Shown here: piece after piece, positions 1-7,989 of the stretch
Layout: the number at the start of each line of letters is the position of its first letter
Position numbering within the stretch: the stretch's first letter is position 1
From: Lentzea atacamensis
GTDB lineage: Bacteria > Actinomycetota > Actinomycetes > Mycobacteriales > Pseudonocardiaceae
Assembly: GCF_003269295.1 (NCBI RefSeq)
Contig: NZ_QLTT01000014.1
Span: 100,010 to 164,009, forward strand
Direction of reading: 5' to 3'
DNA: 64,000 nt
Notes under the pieces: model-generated
Seen by the model: only the letters and a program-made list of their open reading frames with translations
Databases searched by the model: none
What the model was told of the DNA's origin: nothing
Made by a program: the position numbers and the translations under genes

Positions 1-2
1 GT

Positions 3-113
3 GCCGGTGGGCGCGTCGACCTCGACCAGCTGCCCGTCGACCAGGTGCGCGCGGTCGGCTGGCTGTGCCGGTGGCTCGATCTCCCGCACCTGCGCAGCCA
101 GCGCTCGTGCTGA
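3..113 (+). CDS. 3' end of an unidentified gene cut by the window edge
   Basis: A frame open from the left edge runs for 36 codons to TGA at 111-113. Almost every codon ends in G or C, as in the real genes here. The visible tail is Asp/Leu/Trp rich and ends LRSQRSC. No domain can be recognised from so little. The next gene starts 134 bp downstream on the same strand. Confidence 0.5.
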   Translation, partial: AGGRVDLDQLPVDQVRAVGWLCRWLDLPHLRSQRSC

Positions 114-247
114 GCAACGGACAACTCGCCCGCTCGGGGGCGACAAGCCCTCGCCGCCGAGCGGGTCCGCGCTGTGGCGGCCGTCGCGCCCGCCCCCTGA
201 ACTCCGCGCGCCACCACCGTCTACACCGAACTGTGTCAGGAGGCGCC

Positions 248-376
248 GTGCCCGTCGTCATGGAGCTCGCCAGCAAGCCGTTTCCCGTCGAAGACCTGCG
301 GGGCCCGAATCTCATTCCCGTGGTGGTCGTCGTGATCTTCGTGGTGATCTGGGTGTGCTGGCTGTTCAAGTCGTGA
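248..376 (+). CDS. small single-pass membrane protein, 42 aa
   Basis: The GTG start at 248 has AGGAGG at 238-243. The product has a polar N-terminus of about 20 residues, then one membrane segment (roughly residues 22-40, rich in Val, Ile and Trp) and a short Lys-Ser tail, so it should sit in the cytoplasmic membrane with a very short C-terminus. It resembles no family I can name. Small one-helix proteins are common near replication and transfer genes of actinobacterial plasmids and ICEs. It lies 84 bp before the next gene on the same strand. The gene call is supported by the RBS and composition; the role is unknown. Confidence 0.7.
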   Translation: MPVVMELASKPFPVEDLRGPNLIPVVVVVIFVVIWVCWLFKS

Positions 377-460
377 GTGACGCCAGCGCTCCTGCTCGCT
401 TCAGCGGCTTGGAGCGCTGGCGTCACCGTCGTTGCCCACCACTGACAGTCAGGAGGCGTT

Positions 461-1006
461 GTGGCACCCGCAGCTGTCCAGCCCGTTCGGTATCTGCGCT
501 GGATTACCCCCTACGACTTCAGCCGCAGCTACCTGCTGCCCGACGCCGTCGAGACCAACGTTCCGCGCGGGTGTCTGGGCGAGTGCGGCGTCTACAACTG
601 GGCCCGCGGGCACCTCGTCGAGTTGCACCGGCGCCTGGGCGGCGTCCCGCTGTCGGTGCACCTCCATGAGCTGCTCGTCCGCCCTGCGCACGACCCCGCG
701 CTCGTCGGGGAACGCGTGCTCGAAGGGATGGGCTCGATGGTGACGGTGCGCCTGCGCGATCCGGACGGCCAGGAGATTACCGTCGTGTCGCGGGCCGAGT
801 CCGCTCCGTACGGGCCGCGCGGCGACTACTGGCAGGTCACCGTCAACGGCGAGATCCCCGCCGGTGCCGACGATCCCGGATTCAACGGCGTGCACAAGCA
901 CCCTCCGTCCCTGCCCTTCCTGGCGCTGCTGGTGGATCTGCACCTGCGCCGCACCGCCGAGCGTCCACTCGCGACGGTGCTTCCGTTCAGCCGAAAATCC
1001 GCTTGA
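461..1006 (+). CDS. hypothetical protein, 181 aa
   Basis: The GTG start at 461 is fixed by AGGAGG at 451-456. The product looks soluble, with no signal peptide or membrane segment. It is rich in Trp, Tyr and His and has one C-x3-C pair at residues 38-42. I recognise no domain. It stands 37 bp before the primase-polymerase gene in the same direction, so the two may be co-transcribed. G/C-ending codons throughout make it a convincing gene of unknown function. Confidence 0.75.
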   Translation: MAPAAVQPVRYLRWITPYDFSRSYLLPDAVETNVPRGCLGECGVYNWARGHLVELHRRLGGVPLSVHLHELLVRPAHDPALVGERVLEGMGSMVTVRLRDPDGQEITVVSRAESAPYGPRGDYWQVTVNGEIPAGADDPGFNGVHKHPPSLPFLALLVDLHLRRTAERPLATVLPFSRKSA

Positions 1007-1043
1007 ACAGGGGAAAGTCGGCCTACTCTGGTCGTAAGGGAAG

Positions 1044-2039
1044 ATGACGATGACCACACCGCGACCCGGCGGCGAGGTGCTCCGCCACACGACACGAGGT
1101 CCAACGTGGCGGCGCCGCCCCGCGCCGCGCCTGATGGGCGTGGCCCTGGCCGCCGCACTCGCCGGCCTGCACGTGTTTCCGCTCTGGCCGCGTTCGAAGA
1201 CTCCGTGCCTGCACGGAAAACGCCGCTGCCAGGGCACCGGGGTGTGTGCCCAGGGCCACCTCGGATGGGAGCAGCGCGCCACGACCGACCCGGACCTCAT
1301 CCGCTACTGGTGGAGCGCCTCACCGACGTCCAACGTCGGCATCGCCTGCGGCCCCAGCAACCTGTACGTGCTTGACCTCGACGACGCCCATGGCGAGCAG
1401 GCCCCACCGGAGTGGGCCGGTGCCCGGCACGGCAGCGACGTCCTGGCCCGTCTCGCCGAACTAGCCGGGCAGCCGTACCCGGACGACACCTACACCGTCG
1501 TGAGCCCCAGCCCGTCGACGCATCTCTACTTCGCGGTGGACGAGGACTGCCCGTTGCGCAACACCGCCGGACGCGCCGGGTGGCGCATCGACAGCCGCGG
1601 CGCCGGCGGGTTCGTCGTCGCCGCCGGGTCGATGCGCCGCGACGGCCTCTACACCGTCGCCCGCCGCGCGCCGATCGCACCGCTGCCGCAGTGGGTGGTC
1701 CCGCTCTTCACCCCGCCTTCGCGTCCAGAGCCCGAGCTGATCGTGTTCGGCGACGTGCGCCCGTTGGCAGACGCCCGCCGCCAGGCCTACCTCGACACGG
1801 TCGCCGGCAAAGTCGCGAACGCCTTGCCGGGCACCGCCCACAACACCCTGGTCAGCGCCGCCTACACACTCGGCCGCCTGGTCGGCGGCGGCGAGTTCAC
1901 CGACGACGAGGCGCGATCCGCACTTCACATCGCCGCCCAGCAGCGACGAGTTCCGGCGCTGGAGGCCGACGCCGCCATCAGCGACGGCCTGGAAGCCGGC
2001 CGCCGATCACCGCGGCGGCTGGAAGACCGCGCAGCCTGA
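1044..2039 (+). CDS. bifunctional DNA primase/polymerase (PrimPol domain), 331 aa
   Basis: This is an archaeo-eukaryotic-primase-like primase-polymerase, an enzyme that starts and extends DNA strands for plasmid or ICE replication. Visible family features are a C-x6-C-x5-C-x2-H cluster at residues 55-71, the metal-binding DxD in VLDLDDAHG (Asp111, Asp113), the STHLYF motif with His160, and WRIDSRGAGGFVV followed by AAGS at 180-196. The C-terminal 100 residues are helical and hold no helicase P-loop, so a separate helicase would be needed. PrimPol proteins of this type are replication proteins of some actinobacterial ICEs. The start at 1044 has a weak RBS (GGGAAG at 1038-1043); a later start would spare the domain. 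Confidence 0.9.
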   Translation: MTMTTPRPGGEVLRHTTRGPTWRRRPAPRLMGVALAAALAGLHVFPLWPRSKTPCLHGKRRCQGTGVCAQGHLGWEQRATTDPDLIRYWWSASPTSNVGIACGPSNLYVLDLDDAHGEQAPPEWAGARHGSDVLARLAELAGQPYPDDTYTVVSPSPSTHLYFAVDEDCPLRNTAGRAGWRIDSRGAGGFVVAAGSMRRDGLYTVARRAPIAPLPQWVVPLFTPPSRPEPELIVFGDVRPLADARRQAYLDTVAGKVANALPGTAHNTLVSAAYTLGRLVGGGEFTDDEARSALHIAAQQRRVPALEADAAISDGLEAGRRSPRRLEDRAA

Positions 2040-2145
2040 TCGTCGCTGCCGTGGGCACCTGCTTCCAGCAGAGCAGCTCATCACCTACGCCGAGCGAGGG
2101 CACACAGCCAGATTTCCCGCACGCGGGGGAAAGCCGAGCCACGCC

Positions 2146-2754
2146 ATGATCACAGCCCGCCACCTGATGGGCACCGTCGCGCACGATGCCCATCCGACGG
2201 TGCACCTTGCGTTTCCTAGCGGGGCCCTGCACTGCAACTGGTCCCGCACTCTGGCCGACATCATCGGCGAGTTCGTCGACTACGGCGTCGAACCGCTGAT
2301 CGCCGCGCTACTGCACGCCGAGATCGAACCCGGCCGGTTGTGCAGGCGATGCGTCACCAATCCCGAGTTCCACCATCGCCATGCCGATGACTGGACCCGC
2401 CGCCTGCCCAAGCCGCGGCGCGTGCAGATCTCCCGGCCCCGCGATCTCGCACCCGAGGCACAGCCCGTGCTCGACACGTTGATGTACGACGGGATCGCGC
2501 TGCCGGTCGCGGACGGCGCGGTGGTCATCGACGTCGAGCAGGCCGCGGAATCCCTGCGGCCTGTCCTGGACACGCCGGTCGGCACCGGCGGTGATCGCAA
2601 GCTGGGGGCTCTGGCGCTGCTGGGGGTGCTCAACCGCAACGGCGTCACCCCAGAGCCAGCACATCTTCCGGTGCCCGGCGTTACCGGTCCTGACGTACCG
2701 GAATCGGGCGCTGTGCGCGGAGGACGCCGCGCAATCACCGGTCGTGCCGAGTGA
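2146..2754 (+). CDS. hypothetical protein with a putative C-x2-C zinc site, 202 aa
   Basis: The ATG at 2146 opens a 202-residue product 106 bp after the primase-polymerase gene. It has C-RR-C at residues 66-69 followed by three histidines (76, 77, 79), which could bind a metal. A later segment around residues 100-165 alternates hydrophobic and charged residues like a small folded domain. The last 40 residues are Pro/Gly rich and look disordered. No family is recognised. Position between the primase and other small maintenance genes suggests an element-specific accessory role. Confidence 0.65.
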   Translation: MITARHLMGTVAHDAHPTVHLAFPSGALHCNWSRTLADIIGEFVDYGVEPLIAALLHAEIEPGRLCRRCVTNPEFHHRHADDWTRRLPKPRRVQISRPRDLAPEAQPVLDTLMYDGIALPVADGAVVIDVEQAAESLRPVLDTPVGTGGDRKLGALALLGVLNRNGVTPEPAHLPVPGVTGPDVPESGAVRGGRRAITGRAE

Positions 2755-2824
2755 CGGACGTGGCGGGCGGACGAGCCACTGGAGTGCCGCATGCGCGGCA
2801 ACACAATCTGCGGAAGGACAAGAC

Positions 2825-3163
2825 ATGGCAACGGTGAGCTTCAAGGCGAAGGCCAGTGACGTCTTCTCCGTAGACCGCGAGTTCATGTACCGCCAGGTGA
2901 AGGTGCCGATCATCGGCACGCGTCACTGCGACATGGCCGCCTTTCGTAGCCACCCGAAGTTCCACGGGCTCGCCAACAGCTCGCTGTTCCCCGGCGCGCT
3001 CAAGGGCGCCTTGAAGGGCATGGGTGTGATCGTCGGCGGCCATCTCCGGCTGGACAACCTGCCGCCCGGAGTTGAGGTAGACGACACCGGTTTCCTGGCC
3101 GTGGTCACGATCGAGATCGGCCCCGACGCTGACTGGCGGGTGCACCGCAGGAGCGGCGAATGA
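2825..3163 (+). CDS. hypothetical protein, 112 aa
   Basis: The start ATG at 2825 follows a good RBS (GGAAGGACAAG). An upstream extension in the same frame overlaps the previous gene and has no RBS, so I reject it. The product begins with a Lys-rich beta-like stretch, has Cys and His near residue 34 and a glycine-rich middle, and ends acidic then basic. There is no signal peptide or membrane segment. Its stop overlaps the next start (ATGA at 3160-3163), so the two genes are translationally coupled. No function assigned. Confidence 0.75.
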   Translation: MATVSFKAKASDVFSVDREFMYRQVKVPIIGTRHCDMAAFRSHPKFHGLANSSLFPGALKGALKGMGVIVGGHLRLDNLPPGVEVDDTGFLAVVTIEIGPDADWRVHRRSGE

Positions 3164-3516
3164 TGACAAGCCCGACGTCCGAGCAGACCGCCGCCGGCCA
3201 CGTCACGCGCAACACCGCGGTCGCCGTCACATTCGCCCCCCGCTACCCCAGCGACCAGTATCCGTGGACGACCGCACGCGGCACCCGCTTCGCCAACCAC
3301 GAGGTCACACACACGACCGGGCCCCGCCCCACCACACCCAAGGCACCACGCATCAAGGGCGGTGAAACCGTGCGATACCAGGGCAGCCTCATCGAGCACC
3401 ACGGCACCACCTGGACTGCGTGGGCCCAACCCGGCTTCCCCGGCCGTCTGCAGCTGCGCTCAGCGGACGGCAAAGTCATGTGCAACGTGCGTCCTGCCAG
3501 CGTGGTCGTCATCTGA
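3160..3516 (+). CDS. hypothetical protein, 118 aa, coupled to the preceding gene
   Basis: It starts inside the stop codon of the preceding gene (ATGATG; ATGA overlap), so the pair is probably made together. The first 65 residues are Thr/Pro rich and look unstructured. The last 50 form a compact beta-like region (GETVRYQGSLIEHHGTTW onward) resembling a small SH3-like or barrel fold. No catalytic motif is visible. A large hairpin starts 35 bp after its stop and may end the transcript. Confidence 0.7.
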   Translation: MMTSPTSEQTAAGHVTRNTAVAVTFAPRYPSDQYPWTTARGTRFANHEVTHTTGPRPTTPKAPRIKGGETVRYQGSLIEHHGTTWTAWAQPGFPGRLQLRSADGKVMCNVRPASVVVI

Positions 3517-3550
3517 CCGCATCTGGGCCGAAAGCGCTCCGGAGTGGCCG

Positions 3551-3680
3551 CCCCGCCGTGCTGGTGGGGCGCCGCACTCTGCCCCGGCCCCGCCCCGGGG
3601 TCAAGCCACGGAAAAACACCGCGGCTTGACCCCGGACCGCGCCCGGCGCGACCCGAGTGCACCCCACCAGCACGGCGGGG
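3551..3680. repeat. 130-bp nested inverted repeat (long hairpin)
   Basis: The outer arms are a perfect 19-bp inverted repeat, ccccgccgtgctggtgggg at 3551-3569 and its complement at 3662-3680. Inside lie gcactc/gagtgc pairs (3574-3579 and 3655-3660). The innermost 17-bp arms, at 3595-3611 and 3619-3635, have one mismatch around an A-rich loop (3612-3618). The structure could extrude as a cruciform or form a strong RNA hairpin. It lies between two plus-strand genes and has no T-tract, so a simple terminator is not the only reading. Confidence 0.85.
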
Positions 3681-3729
3681 CAGCGGGAAATCGAACAACT
3701 CCCGCTCAGCACCACACGGGAGAACCTCG

Positions 3730-4119
3730 TTGCCTGTATGCGGAAACCGAGCCCGTCACGCCGAAGGCACCCCGGTCACGCACGCCAGCATCGCCGCGAT
3801 CCGCGCCTGCTTCCTCGAGGAGGAGGTGTGGCCCTGCAGCTGGCTCGTCGAACTCACGAACCCCGAGGACGGCGAAAGCACCTACGTCGAGTGCGGCGGC
3901 GTGACCTGGTACCTGCCCGGCAACCGCGGCTACGCCTGCGAGAACGGCCACGACCACATCTACGACCAGGTGCGGGCCGACGAACGCTGGGACTACGCAG
4001 CCGATCCCGAGGAAGCCGGGCTGCTCGCCGGTCGCGGCGTGCGACCGGTCGCGATGGACGGCGGGCCCATCGACGTCGACCCCGGCGCCTTCCGCTACGC
4101 AGCCGGCCTGCCGGGCTGA
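3730..4119 (+). CDS. hypothetical acidic protein, 129 aa
   Basis: I choose TTG at 3730 because GGGAGA stands seven bases upstream. The same frame is open back to 3544, but that stretch is the 130-bp inverted repeat and is unlikely to be coding. The product is acidic and aromatic rich, with Cys residues in LEEEVWPCSW, VECGGVTW and YACENGHDH that could form a small metal site. No membrane segment is present. A clear terminator hairpin follows. Function unknown. Confidence 0.65.
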   Translation: MPVCGNRARHAEGTPVTHASIAAIRACFLEEEVWPCSWLVELTNPEDGESTYVECGGVTWYLPGNRGYACENGHDHIYDQVRADERWDYAADPEEAGLLAGRGVRPVAMDGGPIDVDPGAFRYAAGLPG

Positions 4120-4130
4120 CCTCACTGCCT

Positions 4131-4169
4131 CGCCCCCGTCCGGCACGCACTTCGTGCCGGACGGGGGCG
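4131..4169 (+). terminator. hairpin terminator
   Basis: Perfect 17-bp arms (4131-4147 and 4153-4169) enclose a five-base loop, 11 bp after the stop of the preceding gene. There is no U-tract, as is common for actinobacterial terminators. Confidence 0.75.
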
Positions 4170-4215
4170 TCCTCATGCGCGCGCGAATCTCTCGTCTGCA
4201 GAACGGATTTCCGTC

Positions 4216-5685
4216 ATGATCACCGTCAAAACAGTGGCTCTGCACGGGCTGACCGGTCACATGATCAGGCTGATTGCAACCGCGGCCCCCGGCGAGGAGC
4301 GCATCACCTTCACCGGCGACGGCGACCCGACCACCCTGCTCCTGCGTGTGCTCGCGGCGCTGGACGGCGCCGGTGAACGAGACCGACACCACCAGGTCGA
4401 AGTACGTCTCGACCCGGTGACCGCGCAATGGCCGGACGCCGCGGCGGTCGCGGTCGCGATGCTGGCGGCCGCCAACGATGTTCCCGCAGAACGCCTCGCG
4501 GGCAGCGCCGTGCTCGGTGAGGTCGGTCTGGACGGCGGTCTGCGTCCTACGCGTGGAACCGTGTCGGCTGTGCAGGCGGCCCGTGCACACGGGATCCGCA
4601 GGGTCATCGTGCCCGCGGCCGCCGCCCGCGAGGCCCTCCTGATCGACGGAGCCGAGGTTCTTGCTGGGCGTGGCTTGTCCGACGTTGCCGCCTGGCTCCG
4701 GGGCGACGACGACGCTCTCAGCACCCGGCGCCCGGCGGCCAGCGACCTCACAGATCACCTACGCTCGCCGGCCCGTCCGGTTTCGGCGGAAGCACGGGAG
4801 ATCGCGAAGGTCGCCGCCACCGGCGGGCACCACCTCTTGATCGACGGCGCCGACAATGCGGCCACCGGGCTGGTGGCCCAATGGCTTCACCAACTCCTGC
4901 CCGACCTCACCCCGGCACAGCAACTCGACGTCGCCGTGGTGCGCTCGCTGACCGGGCCGCACCTCGGAGGTGTCCGCCTGTCGCGCACGCCGCCGATGGT
5001 CAACCTGCATCCCAGCAGGCTGCTCGCCGCGCTGATCGGCGGCACGGCGCCCGGCGCGGGCAGCGAAGCGCACCACGGCCTGCTGGTCGCCCGAGAACTC
5101 GGCGACTTCTCGGGCGCGGAGCTGGACGCGCTGCGTTCGATGATGTGCCGGCGCGAGGTGTCCATCGCCCGCGGTGGTCGTGTGACGCGCTACCCGGCGG
5201 GGTTTCAGCTGCTCGCGACGCACACCGCCAGAGCGTCGCGGCTCGCGCCGGTTCTGGTCGACGCCTTCGACATGGCGCACTCGCTGAGCACGTGCGTCGC
5301 CGAGCCAACCGATCGAGAGCAGGAAATGCGCCTTCTCGCGCAGGAGCGGGCGGCGGTCTGCGCGGCACGGGCTCGCTCGGTGGGCCGTTGGCGTGGCCGC
5401 ACCGGCGCGACTGGTGCGGCTGGAGGCGAGCTCAACGCCACGGTGCCAGCCGAGGTGTTGCACGCCGTCCCGCTGCCCGCCGCGACCACCGCCTCTGTAC
5501 AGGACGCGCAGCAGCGCGGCGTGCTGTCCGTTCGAGGTGGGGACGCCGTACTGCGTCTCGCGTGGACGCTGGCCGACCTCGCCGGCGCCGACGTGCCTTC
5601 GGACCGCCACGTCCGCCAGGCGCTGTCGCTGCGCAACGGCCTCGGCGTACGCCGGGATTCCGCGTCGTGCGGTGTCCCGGCGTGA
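4216..5685 (+). CDS. ComM/YifB-like Mg-chelatase-family protein with a degenerate ATPase, 489 aa
   Basis: The order of parts follows ComM (YifB) helicases. An N-terminal LonC/ChlI-like domain carries the family signature GEVGLDGGLRP around residues 100-112. A central AAA+ region and a C-terminal Mg-chelatase C-like domain (LSVRGGDAVLRLAWTLADLA) follow. The central domain has lost its active site. Where ComM has GPPGxGKT after GGHHLL, this protein has IDGADNAATG (residues 209-218), and the Walker B region reads LLVARELGDF with no acidic pair. ATP hydrolysis therefore looks unlikely. Authentic ComM remodels DNA branches during recombination. This version may be a structural or regulatory derivative, perhaps binding DNA or the intact host paralogue; that is inference. 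Confidence 0.8.
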   Translation: MITVKTVALHGLTGHMIRLIATAAPGEERITFTGDGDPTTLLLRVLAALDGAGERDRHHQVEVRLDPVTAQWPDAAAVAVAMLAAANDVPAERLAGSAVLGEVGLDGGLRPTRGTVSAVQAARAHGIRRVIVPAAAAREALLIDGAEVLAGRGLSDVAAWLRGDDDALSTRRPAASDLTDHLRSPARPVSAEAREIAKVAATGGHHLLIDGADNAATGLVAQWLHQLLPDLTPAQQLDVAVVRSLTGPHLGGVRLSRTPPMVNLHPSRLLAALIGGTAPGAGSEAHHGLLVARELGDFSGAELDALRSMMCRREVSIARGGRVTRYPAGFQLLATHTARASRLAPVLVDAFDMAHSLSTCVAEPTDREQEMRLLAQERAAVCAARARSVGRWRGRTGATGAAGGELNATVPAEVLHAVPLPAATTASVQDAQQRGVLSVRGGDAVLRLAWTLADLAGADVPSDRHVRQALSLRNGLGVRRDSASCGVPA

Positions 5686-5717
5686 CAAGTGGTTCTGTTG
5701 CTAGGAAAAGAGGATCT

Positions 5718-6125
5718 GTGGACGCCGAGTCGGAAGCCAGGGAGGCCGTGCGGGTCTACCGCAGGGTCGAGGTCTACGTCCGCAACGCTATTCGTCAAGG
5801 CATGGTTCTTGGCTCCAAAGCGGACTGGGAGCAGTTCGGCGGCGCAGGCTTCACGCAGACGTTCGAGGACCTCGACGAGGCCCTGCGATTCGCCGAGGAG
5901 CACAGGCTGTTCTTCAACAACTGCATCGTGGAGGTCTCCTACGTCACCGGCTACGAGGTCGAGCCGACGACGGTTCCCGCCTCCCCATGCCCCTGGGACG
6001 TCACGATGGTGCCCGCAGAGCGGACGCTCTCGGTGTGGCGGGACGTTCCCGGCTGGGAAAGCGGTGAACCTGATCGTCGCCGCTACGAACATGTTCACCG
6101 GCTCGACGGGGGCACCTACCGGTGA
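5718..6125 (+). CDS. hypothetical protein, 135 aa
   Basis: The GTG at 5718 is chosen for the purine-rich GGAAAAGAGG just upstream. The frame is open far further upstream, but that part is the antisense-free shadow of the ComM-like gene. The product is helical at the N-terminus (EAREAVRVYRRVEVYVRNAI), then has an acidic FEDLDEALRFAEEHRLFF helix, and ends in a Trp/Asp/Arg-rich tail. Its stop overlaps the next start by four bases (GTGA), so the two are coupled. No family recognised. Confidence 0.7.
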   Translation: MDAESEAREAVRVYRRVEVYVRNAIRQGMVLGSKADWEQFGGAGFTQTFEDLDEALRFAEEHRLFFNNCIVEVSYVTGYEVEPTTVPASPCPWDVTMVPAERTLSVWRDVPGWESGEPDRRRYEHVHRLDGGTYR

Positions 6126-6505
6126 GCGGTCCACACAGGAGCGGGCTGCGCGACCGTCGCGCCGTCTGCGCGCTGGTCACCGCGGCGGCGGTTGCCGCCC
6201 TGTGTGCGTGCGTCTACGTCACCCGCCAGGTCCACGCGAACCAGCAGGACGTCACCTGCACGATCACCGGCAAGAGCCTGGGATCCGGCAAACGCCGGCA
6301 CCGTGAGCGCCGGGTGCACACCGTGCAGTGCGGCACGCTGGCGAACGAAACCTCGTTGTGGTTCTGGAAGAACAGCCGCGATGTGCGCGATGTCGACGAG
6401 GAGTTGCGCCCCGGCTCCACCGTCGTCGTCAGGATCGCGGGTCAGCGTCTCGACGCTGTCGACCGCTACCCGAACATCATCCGCGTCGTCGGCCCCGCCA
6501 GCTGA
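6122..6505 (+). CDS. membrane-anchored extracytoplasmic protein, 127 aa
   Basis: Translation is coupled to the preceding gene by a GTGA overlap. A basic N-terminus (residues 1-13) precedes one hydrophobic segment (about 14-33, ending in a Cys-Ala-Cys) that works as an uncleaved anchor or signal peptide. The remaining 90 residues would lie outside. They contain two Cys (in DVTCTI and VQCGTL), suggesting a disulfide, and a beta-rich end (GSTVVVRIAGQRLD). This resembles small exported proteins of plasmids; no specific family is recognised. Confidence 0.7.
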   Translation: MSGPHRSGLRDRRAVCALVTAAAVAALCACVYVTRQVHANQQDVTCTITGKSLGSGKRRHRERRVHTVQCGTLANETSLWFWKNSRDVRDVDEELRPGSTVVVRIAGQRLDAVDRYPNIIRVVGPAS

Positions 6506-6846
6506 TCCGCACGGCCATTGGCCCTCTCGTTCACCACGCGCCGCGTCGATGCGAACAACGTGGTGGTTGCTGTGCGGGGGGAAGGGGCAAGCGGGTTCGG
6601 ACCGGGGGCTGTCGATCTGCTCTGAGCAAATCAGAACGCTCCAGGTCCGTGTCAAGGAGCCCGGCCCGAAAAGCGCGGGCCGAACTCCTTGACACCCCCT
6701 TCGGGGCCTTCCACGCCCTGATCTGCCTGCCGCAGATCGGCAGCCCCCTCGGGCCGAACCCACTCGATGAAATTGCCATCGGGGTGGGTGAGGAGGAGGC
6801 GGGGTTGTCGGTGACCTGATCACCGATCTGCAAGGGAGTTCTCGCC
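6506..6846. other. 341-bp intergenic region before ssb
   Basis: No convincing gene is present. It holds the long hairpin at 6649-6695 and a second C/G-rich stretch right after it. The start of ssb has GCAAGGGAG upstream of its ATG. I see no clear sigma-70-like promoter. Confidence 0.5.
6649..6695. repeat. 20-bp-armed inverted repeat with A-rich loop
   Basis: Arms at 6649-6668 and 6676-6695 match at 18 of 20 positions. The outer ends are GTGTCAAGGAG and its complement. The loop is AAAAGCG. Its outer GTCAAG/CTTGAC arms recall the inner stem of the 3551-3680 repeat. Confidence 0.8.
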
Positions 6847-7329
6847 ATGGCTGGAGAGACCACCATCACCGTCGTCGGCAACCTGACCGCCGACCCCGAG
6901 CTCCGCTTCACCCAGTCCGGCGCGGCCGTCGCCAGCTTCACCATCGCCTCCACCCCGCGCAACTTCGACCGTCAGTCCGGCGAGTGGAAGGACGGCGACA
7001 CGCTGTTCCTGCGCTGCAACGTGTGGCGGCAGGTGGCGGAGAACGTCGCCGAGTCGCTGACCAAGGGCACCCGCGTTCTCGTCGAGGGACGGCTCAAGCA
7101 GCGTTCGTTCGAGAACAAGGAAGGCCAGAAGGTCACCGTCGTCGAGCTGGATGTCGACGAGATCGGCCCGTCGCTGCGGTACGCGACCGCGAAGGTCAAC
7201 AAGGTCAGCCGCAACGGCGGCCAGGGTGGTGGCTTCGGCGGCCAGCAGCCGCAAGGTGGCGGCGCGCCCGCCGACGACCCGTGGGGCGCGGCCCCGGCCA
7301 ACGCCGGCTCCGGCGAGCCCCCGTTCTGA
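6847..7329 (+). CDS. ssb: single-stranded DNA-binding protein, 160 aa
   Basis: This is a full-length bacterial SSB. The N-terminal OB-fold (residues 4-110) opens with TTITVVGNLTADPELRFT and has FLRCNVWRQVAENV and GTRVLVEGRL in the expected order. A Gly/Gln-rich linker follows, then the acidic tip (ADDPWG and the final EPPF) that recruits replication and repair proteins. It protects single-stranded DNA during element replication and transfer, and plasmid-borne copies often support establishment after conjugation. The ATG at 6847 has GCAAGGGAG upstream. A terminator hairpin follows the stop. Confidence 0.95.
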   Translation: MAGETTITVVGNLTADPELRFTQSGAAVASFTIASTPRNFDRQSGEWKDGDTLFLRCNVWRQVAENVAESLTKGTRVLVEGRLKQRSFENKEGQKVTVVELDVDEIGPSLRYATAKVNKVSRNGGQGGGFGGQQPQGGGAPADDPWGAAPANAGSGEPPF

Positions 7330-7343
7330 TCCACACCCCGGTC

Positions 7344-7379
7344 GTGGCCCCTCACCTCAGCACCACGGTGAGGGGCCAC
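7344..7379 (+). terminator. hairpin terminator after ssb
   Basis: Perfect 13-bp arms, gtggcccctcacc at 7344-7356 and its complement at 7367-7379, start 15 bp after the ssb stop codon. Confidence 0.75.
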
Positions 7380-7437
7380 CACCCGTGCGCTCGTTCCGCT
7401 CTCCTGCCAGTTCACCGAGTTGGAGGACTTACCCGTC

Positions 7438-7860
7438 ATGTCGTCCGTTCTGGTCGAGACCTTCGAAACGCCGGCCGCGCAAGCCGGTGGCACCCCGTGG
7501 TCCATCGCCATCAACGAGTTCGCCGACAACGCTGCGCGTTTCATGTTCGGGGACGGCATCTACTACCAGGGCCCCGACCTGAAAGGCACCGCGCTTCGGT
7601 ACCGCCGGCAGTTCGTGCGGTGGCACGGTGCCGCGGGTAGTCGCTACGGCGGTGACTGGGTGGCGCCTGGCCGAACTGTCGTCGAGGTTCCGGGAAGGAA
7701 GTGGGCCGTCAAGCGTCCGGAGGACTGCACGGCCGCCGACCGCCGCAGCGCCTGGTTCTACGCCGACGGCCGGCAGATGACCGAGGACGAGGCCGCGGAC
7801 CTGTCGTCGCCGGAGCCCGTCGTGCTGCTGTGCCTGAACTGCGGGCTCGACGGCACCTGA
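7438..7860 (+). CDS. hypothetical protein, 140 aa
   Basis: ATG at 7438 follows GGAGGACTTACCCGTC, so I prefer it to an in-frame TTG 18 bp upstream. The product is mixed alpha/beta with conserved-looking aromatic blocks (INEFADNAARFMFGDGIYY and RSAWFYADGRQMTEDEA). It ends with a C-x2-C pair (CLNCGL) that may bind metal alone or as a dimer. No membrane segment is present. Function unknown. Confidence 0.7.
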   Translation: MSSVLVETFETPAAQAGGTPWSIAINEFADNAARFMFGDGIYYQGPDLKGTALRYRRQFVRWHGAAGSRYGGDWVAPGRTVVEVPGRKWAVKRPEDCTAADRRSAWFYADGRQMTEDEAADLSSPEPVVLLCLNCGLDGT

Positions 7861-7942
7861 TCCAGCAAGCAAGTTCACCTGCCAGACCTTCTGTCCGAGC
7901 TGAGGCGCGTGCCCCCTCGCAGTGGCACAGCTGCCCGCTCAC

Positions 7943-7989
7943 CTCGGCCAGGCGCGCGCCGTCACCCCCCGGCGTCGCGCCTGGCCGAG
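7943..7989. repeat. inverted repeat in a repeated 5' region
   Basis: 14-bp arms, ctcggccaggcgcg at 7943-7956 and its complement at 7976-7989, enclose 19 bases. The DNA just before it (from gagctgaggcgcg at 7897) recurs at 9219-9231 before a similar hairpin at 9265-9313. Confidence 0.7.

Noticed and set aside
1..669. Open frame from the left edge through 669
   Set aside because: It is Arg/Ser/Pro rich and overlaps two better-supported genes in other frames.
3544..3729. Extension of the 3730 gene to 3544
   Set aside because: That stretch is the 130-bp inverted repeat and has no RBS. TTG at 3730 has one.
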